NCBI RefSeq assembly: GCF_003206715.1
Contig: NZ_PZJU01000024.1
Span: 1 to 64,000 of the forward strand
DNA from: Salinicola peritrichatus
GTDB taxonomy: Bacteria; Pseudomonadota; Gammaproteobacteria; Pseudomonadales; Halomonadaceae
Length of the DNA: 64,000 nt
Direction: 5' to 3'
Shown: positions 58,190-64,000 of the stretch, in pieces
Numbering within the stretch: position 1 is the stretch's first letter
Layout of the letters: each line of letters begins with the position of its first letter
Notes under the pieces: model-generated
What the model was told of the DNA's origin: nothing
What the model saw: the letters and a program-made list of their open reading frames with translations, nothing else
The model's database searches: none
Position numbers and translations under genes: made by a program

Positions 58190-59233
58190 ATGCGCGTGCT
58201 GGGCATCGAAACCTCCTGCGACGAAACCGGCGTCGCCCTATACGACACCGACCGCGGGCTGCTGGCCGATGCGCTCTACAGCCAGATAGCGTTGCATGCC
58301 GAGTTCGGCGGCGTGGTGCCGGAACTCGCCTCCCGCGATCATACCCGCAAATTGCTGCCGCTGATCGATCAGGTACTCGCCGACGCCAGCCTCGACAAGC
58401 GCCAGCTCGACGCCATCGCCTACACCGCCGGACCCGGTCTGGTCGGCGCGCTGATGGTCGGCGCCTGCACCGCCCATGGCATGGCGCGGGCACTCGACAT
58501 CCCGGTGCTCGGCGTGCATCACATGGAAGGCCATCTGCTGGCGCCGATGCTCGAGACGGAAGCGCCGGCCTTCCCGTTCGTCGCGCTGCTGGTCTCCGGC
58601 GGCCATACCCAGTTGGTCGACGTGCGCGGCCTGGGCGACTACCGCTTGCTGGGCGAGTCGGTCGACGACGCCGCCGGCGAGGCCTTCGACAAGGTCGCCA
58701 AGATGCTCGGGCTGCCCTACCCCGGCGGCCCCCAGGTCGCCGCCCTGGCGGAAAAGGGCAATACGGAGCGCTTTCGTTTCCCCCGCCCGATGACCGCCCG
58801 CCCGGGGCTCGATTTCAGTTTCTCGGGCCTGAAGACGCACACGCTGACCGCACTACGCGCGCTCGAGGCCGACGGAGCGCTCGACGACCCAGCCCTGGAA
58901 GAACAGGCTCGTGCCGACATCGCCCGCGCCTTCGAGGACGCCGTCGTCGACACGCTGGTGATCAAGTGCCGTCGGGCGCTCAAGGCGAGCGGCCGGACGA
59001 GACTGGTCGTCGCCGGCGGAGTCAGCGCCAACCGACGGCTGCGCGAGACGCTGGACGCCGCGCTGGCCAGACAGGGCGCCCGAGCCTTTTATCCGCGCGG
59101 CCGTTTCTGCACCGACAACGGCGCGATGATCGCCTACGCCGGCGCCCAACGCCTGCTCGCCGGTCAGCGTAGCGAGACCATGCAGCCGCGCCCGCGCTGG
59201 CCACTGGCCGAGCTCACTCCTCCGGCCGCTTGA
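58190..59233 (+). CDS. tsaD: tRNA N6-threonylcarbamoyladenosine transferase subunit TsaD
   Basis: TsaD transfers the threonylcarbamoyl group to A37 of ANN-decoding tRNAs, working with TsaB, TsaE and TsaC. The 347-residue ASKHA-fold protein has the N-terminal ETSCDETG motif, the metal histidines H111 and H115 in HHMEGHLL, and C-terminal [10 protein letters not shown] and [12 protein letters not shown] motifs. It is divergent from rpsU, the widespread gammaproteobacterial arrangement. Its last 20 bases overlap the 3' end of plsY. Confidence 0.96.
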   Translation: MRVLGIETSCDETGVALYDTDRGLLADALYSQIALHAEFGGVVPELASRDHTRKLLPLIDQVLADASLDKRQLDAIAYTAGPGLVGALMVGACTAHGMARALDIPVLGVHHMEGHLLAPMLETEAPAFPFVALLVSGGHTQLVDVRGLGDYRLLGESVDDAAGEAFDKVAKMLGLPYPGGPQVAALAEKGNTERFRFPRPMTARPGLDFSFSGLKTHTLTALRALEADGALDDPALEEQARADIARAFEDAVVDTLVIKCRRALKASGRTRLVVAGGVSANRRLRETLDAALARQGARAFYPRGRFCTDNGAMIAYAGAQRLLAGQRSETMQPRPRWPLAELTPPAA

Positions 59234-59861
59234 GCGCCCGCCTGTTGCGTAGCGCGTCCTCTTCGTCGAGCGGCGCGTGCGATCCATGACGTCGCTCGCG
59301 CCAAAGGCGGATGTTCCAGGCATGCCGCGCCAGTACCAGCAGCGAGAACACGCAGATCACGCCGGTCATCGCCGGCGTCAGCCAGTAGCTCAGCAGCGGC
59401 GCCACTAGCGCCGCCGACAACGACGCAACGGCAGCCGTACGTACCCGCCAGGCCAGCACGAACCAGCAAGCCGCACAGATCAGCGCCACCGGTGTCGCCA
59501 GCATCAACAACACACCGAAAGCGCTGGCCACCGCTTTTCCTCCGCGGCCGCGATGCCATAGCGGACAGCTATGCCCGAGCATCACGCTCAACCCCACCAG
59601 TCCCTGCGCCCACACCGACAGCGACGCCGCTCCCGCCAGCCACAGTACCGGCATGCCCTTGACCGTATCGATGACCAGCGTCACCAGCGCCGGACGCCAA
59701 CCATGGGCACGCAGCACGTTGGAGAAGCCGGGGTTGCCCGAACCCGCCCAGCGCGGATCGCGTAGTCCCCAGACACGGCATACCCAGATCGCCCCGAGCA
59801 GCGAACCGCTGAGATAACCGGCGCCAACCAGCAGGCCGGTCGTGAGAGTCGGTGGCAACAC
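59214..59861 (-). CDS. plsY: Glycerol-3-phosphate acyltransferase PlsY
   Basis: PlsY uses acyl-phosphate to acylate glycerol-3-phosphate in the inner membrane, the first step of phospholipid synthesis. The 215-residue protein has five or so membrane helices, the [12 protein letters not shown] motif, and [18 protein letters not shown] with the catalytic and phosphate-binding residues. The C-terminus extends about 15 charged residues beyond the usual family end and overlaps tsaD tail-to-tail by 20 bases. Confidence 0.92.
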   Translation of the reverse strand: MLPPTLTTGLLVGAGYLSGSLLGAIWVCRVWGLRDPRWAGSGNPGFSNVLRAHGWRPALVTLVIDTVKGMPVLWLAGAASLSVWAQGLVGLSVMLGHSCPLWHRGRGGKAVASAFGVLLMLATPVALICAACWFVLAWRVRTAAVASLSAALVAPLLSYWLTPAMTGVICVFSLLVLARHAWNIRLWRERRHGSHAPLDEEDALRNRRALKRPEE

Positions 59862-59957
59862 GCATCTTCTCCTGAAGCGAGGCGATCGACGACGTTCGGG
59901 AAAACCGCGCCGCGAGCCCTGATTCTGCCACTCTCATGACGTACAATCGACGCCCAA

Positions 59958-60115
59958 GGAAATGCTGAATAAATCGGCGAGCAGGATGAAGCGCAAGGCG
60001 CACGCAGCGCAAAAACCGGAGTCTATGGGATATAGGTGAGGATTTTGACCGGGCTGACGCTCCAGCAGCGCGCAACGCAGCGATTCGCCTGCGCAGACAT
60101 TTATACAACGTTTCC
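59958..60115. mobile_element. 158-bp MITE-like element upstream of folB
   Basis: GGAAATGCTGAATAAAT (59958-59974) and ATTTATACAACGTTTCC (60099-60115) are terminal inverted repeats matching at 14 of 17 positions. CCAA flanks both ends (59954-59957 and 60116-60119), a possible 4-bp target duplication. The interior is GC-rich with GCGCAAGGCGCACGCAGCGC-type self-complementary stretches and contains no ORF. It ends 45 bases before folB. Confidence 0.6.
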
Positions 60116-60160
60116 CCAATGGGCCGTTGCCCCATCGTTTCATCCGGACGAGGAACTCGC

Positions 60161-60514
60161 GTGGACCAGGTATTGATCGAAGGCTTGACGCTGGAAACGG
60201 TGATTGGCGTCTACGACTGGGAACGCAACGTGCGTCAGCGCCTCGAGCTGGATCTCGAACTGGTGACCGACATCCGCCCGGCGGCGCAGCACGATGATCT
60301 CACCCGGACCCTCGACTACGCCGCCATCTGTCAGCGTCTTGCCGATTACGCCGACGCCAACGCTCACGGCCTGGTCGAAACCTTCGCCGAGCGCGTCGCG
60401 GCGCTACTGATCGACGAGTTCGGCGTGCGCCGGCTGCGCCTCACCGTACGCAAGCCCGGCGCCGTGGCCGCCGCCCGCGCCGTAGGGGTGCGGATCGAGC
60501 GCGAGGCCGGCTGA
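60161..60514 (+). CDS. folB: Dihydroneopterin aldolase
   Basis: FolB converts dihydroneopterin to 6-hydroxymethyl-dihydropterin and glycolaldehyde in folate synthesis. The 117-residue protein begins at GTG 60161 after GAGGAAC and shows the family pattern DQVLIEGLTLETVIGVYDWER, the catalytic glutamate region and LDYAAICQRL. A longer upstream frame would run into the MITE-like element and is rejected. It overlaps folK by one base (TGATG). Confidence 0.94.
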   Translation: MDQVLIEGLTLETVIGVYDWERNVRQRLELDLELVTDIRPAAQHDDLTRTLDYAAICQRLADYADANAHGLVETFAERVAALLIDEFGVRRLRLTVRKPGAVAAARAVGVRIEREAG

Positions 60515-61044
60515 TGGCCCTGGCGGTTCTCGGACTCGGCAGCAACATCGAGCGCGAGCGCCATCTGAGCCGGGCGCTCGACGCCCTGGCGACGCTGGCC
60601 GCTCCCGCGACGCTCCAGCCTTCGCGGGTGTTCGAAAGCCCGCCCGTCGGCTTCGAGGACGAGCGCCGTTTCTTCAACCTGGTCGTCGCCCTGGAAACCG
60701 AACTCGCTCCCACCGTGCTCAATGCGCGCTGCAAGGCGATCGAGCACGCCAACGGGCGCCCCAGCGGGCCGTCCAGATTCGTCGCACGCACCTTGGATAT
60801 CGACCTGCTGCTGTGGGGCGACAGCGTCGGCAAACAAGGCGGCGTAGTCCTGCCGCGCAGCGATATCGAACGCTACGCCTTCGTCCTGCACCCGCTGGCC
60901 GAACTGCTGCCGAACCACCGCCATCCGGCTCTCGGCGTGTCGTTCGCCGAACTATGGGCCGCGTTCGATGACAGCACACAGCCTCACTGGGCGGTCGATT
61001 TCATCTGGAACGGCACGGCGATCTCGCGTGCCGACCCCGACTGA
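60514..61044 (+). CDS. folK: 2-amino-4-hydroxy-6-hydroxymethyldihydropteridine pyrophosphokinase
   Basis: FolK transfers pyrophosphate from ATP to the FolB product. The 176-residue protein has GLGSNIERERHLSRAL, the pterin-binding Phe/Asn region RRFFNLVVALET, and the signature RTLDIDLLLWGD. It starts in overlap with folB, so the pair is translationally coupled. Confidence 0.95.
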   Translation: MALAVLGLGSNIERERHLSRALDALATLAAPATLQPSRVFESPPVGFEDERRFFNLVVALETELAPTVLNARCKAIEHANGRPSGPSRFVARTLDIDLLLWGDSVGKQGGVVLPRSDIERYAFVLHPLAELLPNHRHPALGVSFAELWAAFDDSTQPHWAVDFIWNGTAISRADPD

Positions 61045-61150
61045 CCATGGCGATGGCATCGGCAAACCGTCACAATCTCCATAATCTTTGCCCATTGCCT
61101 GAACCGTCGCTACATCGGCCTGCGACACACTCGGGAGATCGATCCGGTCC

Positions 61151-62641
61151 GTGAAAAAAACCGACCCCATGTTTCTATCGCTTAGTAGCCGACGCGACTG
61201 GCCCCGGCTGTCGCGCCTCAGTTTCAAGCTGTTCGCCATCATCCTGCTGACCAATGTTCTGATCAGCGGACTGGTTTTCGTATTCGTCTCGCGCAGCCTC
61301 GATCAGGGCTTCGTCAACTATCTCGAACGCAGCCAGACGACCCGCGCCGAGACGCTGGCCAACGCCCTCGGCGAGCAGTGGGCAAGCCGCGGCAGCTGGC
61401 AATGGCTGCGCGACAATCCGCGCGCCTGGCAGAGTCTGGTACGCAGTCAGCTGTGGCCGAGCGAGCGTCGCCCGCCCAGCGGGATCGACCGCGAACTCAG
61501 CGACGCCCGCGGCTATGTCCTGCTCGATGAATTGAGCAATCCCGTCATCGGCGAGCCGTTGCTCAACCCGCCGCCACGGGATCCCGACATGCCACCACCG
61601 CCTGAACCGCATTTCGTGCCCATCCGTAGTGGCGACAGACTGGTTGGACAGCTTGGCTACCTGCCACCGGAGCGGCTGATGGCGCGCATGGACCAGATCT
61701 TCCTCGAGCGCCAGCAGCGCAGCCTGATGATCATCGTCGGCTCACTGTTCCTGGCCTCGCTGCTGCTGGCCGGCGGCCTGGCCTGGTGGCTCGGTCGCCG
61801 CGCCCGCTACATGACCCTGGCGACACGACGACTGACGCTCGGCGACTACAGCGTGCGCCTCTCGGAGCGAGGCCGCGATGAACTCTCGCGACTGTCGGCC
61901 GACTTCAATCAGCTCGCCGAAACCCTCGAGGCCAACCGCCGTGCGCGTCAGCACTGGGTTGCCGACATCGCCCATGAGTTGCGCACGCCGCTGGCGGTGT
62001 TGCGTGGCGAAATCGAAGCGATGCAGGACGGCGTGCGGGCGTTGACGCCGGACAACCTCGGCTCGCTGCAGCAGGAAGTCGACCAGCTCGGCCATCTGGT
62101 CGAGGATCTGCGACTGCTGGCCCAGAGCGATGCCGGCGCCCTCGACATGCACCTGGTCCCGCTGGATCTCGAAGAGTCCCTGGTGCAACGCCTGGAGGAC
62201 AGCCGCCTGCGGCTGGAGAGCCACGGCCTCGAACTCTCGCTGGAGACGCAGTCGGCGCTGGTGCGCGCCGACAGCCAGCGCCTGCGCCAATTGTGGGACA
62301 ACCTGCTCTCCAATACCCTCGCCTATACCGACAGCCCCGGCAAGCTGAGAGTCACCCTGAGGCGTCGCCGACAACAGGCGGAGGTGATCTGGGAAGACAC
62401 CGCTCCCGGCGTGCCGGAGGCCGAACTTCCCCGCCTGACCGAGCGTCTTTACCGGATCGAGGCCTCGCGCAACCGCCGCAGTGGCGGCAGTGGCCTGGGA
62501 CTGTCGATCGCCAGCGCCCTGATCGAAGCCCAGGGCGGCACCCTGGTGCCCTCCACCTCGCCACTCGGCGGGCTACGCTGGACTCTCTCCTTTCCGCTGG
62601 AAATGGCGACCACGCCATCTGTCATGGAGCTGGCTAGATGA
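61151..62641 (+). CDS. baeS: BaeS-type sensor histidine kinase
   Basis: The 496-residue kinase has an N-terminal membrane helix (about 28-48), a periplasmic domain with a Pro-rich stretch (PPPRDPDMPPPPEP near 140), a second helix (about 197-217), HAMP, and HisKA with H275 in DIAHELRTPLAVL. ATPase motifs are DNLLSNTLAYT, DTAPGVP and GSGLGLSI. BaeSR systems respond to envelope stress and toxic compounds. The start is GTG at 61151; ATG at 61169 is an alternative. The stop overlaps baeR (ATGA). Confidence 0.88.
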   Translation: MKKTDPMFLSLSSRRDWPRLSRLSFKLFAIILLTNVLISGLVFVFVSRSLDQGFVNYLERSQTTRAETLANALGEQWASRGSWQWLRDNPRAWQSLVRSQLWPSERRPPSGIDRELSDARGYVLLDELSNPVIGEPLLNPPPRDPDMPPPPEPHFVPIRSGDRLVGQLGYLPPERLMARMDQIFLERQQRSLMIIVGSLFLASLLLAGGLAWWLGRRARYMTLATRRLTLGDYSVRLSERGRDELSRLSADFNQLAETLEANRRARQHWVADIAHELRTPLAVLRGEIEAMQDGVRALTPDNLGSLQQEVDQLGHLVEDLRLLAQSDAGALDMHLVPLDLEESLVQRLEDSRLRLESHGLELSLETQSALVRADSQRLRQLWDNLLSNTLAYTDSPGKLRVTLRRRRQQAEVIWEDTAPGVPEAELPRLTERLYRIEASRNRRSGGSGLGLSIASALIEAQGGTLVPSTSPLGGLRWTLSFPLEMATTPSVMELAR

Positions 62642-63327
62642 ACGACACCATCCTGATCGTCGAAGACGAACCCAAGATCGCGCGCCTGATCGCCGACTAT
62701 CTGTCGAAGAGCGGCTACGCCTCCGACCACATCGATCACGGCAATACCGTCATGGAGTGGCTCGAAGAGCAGACTCCGCTGCTGATCCTGCTCGACCTGA
62801 TGCTACCCGGCACCGACGGTCTGACCCTGTGCCGTCAGATTCGCGAGCGCTACCCGTCGCTGCCGGTGATCATGCTGACCGCCCGGGTCGAGGAAGTGGA
62901 CCGCCTGCTGGGACTGGAACTGGGTGCCGACGACTACATCTGCAAGCCCTTCAGCCCGCGCGAGGTCGTGGCACGGGTCAAGGCGGTACTGCGACGCACC
63001 CACGGCAGCGTCCTCGGCGAGTCCCCGGCGGAAGGCGATCGCCTGGTACTCGACGAGGACGGCTGGCGCGCGCTGGCGGGCGGCCAGGACCTGGGCCTCA
63101 CGGCGGTCGAGTTCCAACTGCTCAAGGTGATGATGCAGAGCCCCGGGCGCATCTTCTCGCGGGACCAGCTGATGGATCACATGTATCGCGACCACCGCAT
63201 CGTGTCGGAACGCACCGTCGACAGCCACGTCAAGAAGCTCAGACGCAAGATCGCCGACATCTGGCCGGAACGGGACATCATCCGCTCCGTCTACGGTGTG
63301 GGGTACAAGTACCAGCCGGAGGAGTAG
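62638..63327 (+). CDS. baeR: BaeR-type response regulator (OmpR family)
   Basis: The 229-residue regulator has a receiver domain with phospho-acceptor D53 in LILLDLMLPGTDG and the switch lysine in YICKPFSPREVV. An OmpR-type winged helix follows, with SRDQLMDHMYRDHRIVSERTVDSHVKKLR. It is translationally coupled to baeS. No efflux pump gene is adjacent, so targets lie elsewhere. Confidence 0.92.
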   Translation: MNDTILIVEDEPKIARLIADYLSKSGYASDHIDHGNTVMEWLEEQTPLLILLDLMLPGTDGLTLCRQIRERYPSLPVIMLTARVEEVDRLLGLELGADDYICKPFSPREVVARVKAVLRRTHGSVLGESPAEGDRLVLDEDGWRALAGGQDLGLTAVEFQLLKVMMQSPGRIFSRDQLMDHMYRDHRIVSERTVDSHVKKLRRKIADIWPERDIIRSVYGVGYKYQPEE

Positions 63328-63339
63328 GCGACACCGAGC

Positions 63340-63870
63340 CTAGGCATGGCGCAGATAGACTTCGGCATCCGCCGCCGAAAAGAACATCAGCGTCACCTCG
63401 AGGCCGGGAAGCGCGGGCAGCAGCTCGCGCATCACATCGGAGACGATACCAGCGGCGGCATCGGCCGGATAACCGTAGATGCCGGTGGAAATGGCGGGAA
63501 ACGCCAGGCGGGAAAAATGCCGCTCCGCGGCCACGCGAAGCGAGTTGCGATAGCAGTTGGCGAGCAGTTCGGAGCGGTCCTCGGACTTGGCGTAGACAGG
63601 GCCGACCGTATGGATCACATAGGCTGCCGGCAACCGAAACCCCGGCGTGATCGCGACTTCGCCCACCGGCAACCCATCCGGCCATTCACGCGCGCGTAGC
63701 TCGCGGCACGCCTCGAGCAGTTCGGGACCGGCCGCCCGGTGGATCGCGCCATCCACGCCGCCACCGCCCAGCAGGCTCTTGTTGGCGGCGTTGACGATGG
63801 CGTCGCCGTCGAAGCGGGTGATATCGCCCTCGGCGACGATCAGACGCTCGTTCTGCCAGTGGATCTTCAT
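63340..63870 (-). CDS. Macrodomain O-acetyl-ADP-ribose deacetylase-like protein
   Basis: The 176-residue protein is a single macrodomain of the YmdB/MacroD type: GDIT at 15-18, NAANKSLLGGGGVDGAIH (27-44, including N27, N30 and D40), and the phosphate loop FPAISTGIYGYP. Such enzymes remove ADP-ribose from proteins or deacetylate O-acetyl-ADP-ribose. GGAGGGAG precedes the ATG at 63870. The gene faces baeR across only 12 bases. No ADP-ribosyltransferase gene is nearby. Confidence 0.92.
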   Translation of the reverse strand: MKIHWQNERLIVAEGDITRFDGDAIVNAANKSLLGGGGVDGAIHRAAGPELLEACRELRAREWPDGLPVGEVAITPGFRLPAAYVIHTVGPVYAKSEDRSELLANCYRNSLRVAAERHFSRLAFPAISTGIYGYPADAAAGIVSDVMRELLPALPGLEVTLMFFSAADAEVYLRHA

Positions 63871-64000
63871 GCTCCCTCCAGCGTTGTTCGGGATTGTCTT
63901 TCCAGCATAGATCGTCCCGGGCGCCAAACACGAGCCGGCGGAAGTGGCGGGAGCCTCGCCCGGTCACGCCGGCGTCAGGAAGCCCTGCCCTCCGCCGGGG

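Overview
The window reads as ordinary chromosome of a GC-rich gammaproteobacterium. It is most probably a moderately halophilic member of the Halomonadaceae (Halomonas-like). Pointers are a complete Mrp-type Na+/H+ antiporter operon, the rpsU-dnaG-rpoD and rpsF-rpsR-(membrane protein)-rplI-dnaB arrangements, Pseudomonas-like acetate-transport/kinase genes, and intergenic repeat elements. The species assignment is inference. Almost all of the sequence is coding; no CRISPR array, rRNA, prophage or complete insertion sequence was seen.

Layout. 1-9.2 kb: a minus-strand run (coq7, hinT, prkB, purD), divergent rsmE, an FlhF homologue with a very long C-terminal extension plus a small partner ORF, and a lytic transglycosylase lipoprotein. 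9.5-15.3 kb: the mrp operon, with MrpA and MrpB fused. 15.4-20.7 kb: hemH, small conserved proteins, an EAL-CBS-GGDEF protein and dnaB. 20.8-26.3 kb: ribosomal-protein operon, rlmB and rnr. 26.6-27.0 kb: three tRNA-Leu(CAG) genes. 27.1-36.9 kb: a membrane-anchored nuclease with a stand-alone RAM regulator, the stress module prkA-yeaH-spoVR, a threonine aldolase and a FadH-type reductase. 37.1-37.7 kb: a five-gene tRNA-Val/Asp array with a clear promoter. 37.8-44.0 kb: a broken alpha/beta hydrolase gene, urate hydroxylase hpxO, ttcA, and a three-gene cluster (amidohydrolase, metallo-beta-lactamase-fold hydrolase, Nramp-fold transporter).

44.0-53.3 kb holds an acetate or short-acid module: DUF4212 plus SSS symporter, a cNMP/CBS/DUF294 protein, a DEDDh exonuclease and a small membrane protein. 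Divergent from it is a symporter-fused hybrid histidine kinase of the CrbS/CbrA type. 53.5-57.9 kb is the macromolecular-synthesis operon (rpsU, dnaG, rpoD). 58.2-63.9 kb holds tsaD, plsY, folB-folK, a BaeS/BaeR two-component system and a macrodomain protein.

The most unusual signals are: (1) an Nramp-fold transporter that has lost all the usual metal ligands and sits with two small-molecule hydrolases; (2) identical UUCG hairpins placed exactly one base after the stop codons of coq7 and rpoD, each followed by an inverted array of locus-specific 7-base repeats; (3) a 158-bp MITE-like element before folB; (4) a dispersed palindrome family, one copy with perfect 18-bp arms; (5) FlhF with about 370 extra residues, outside any flagellar cluster; and (6) a nested inverted repeat with a small ORF upstream of mrp.
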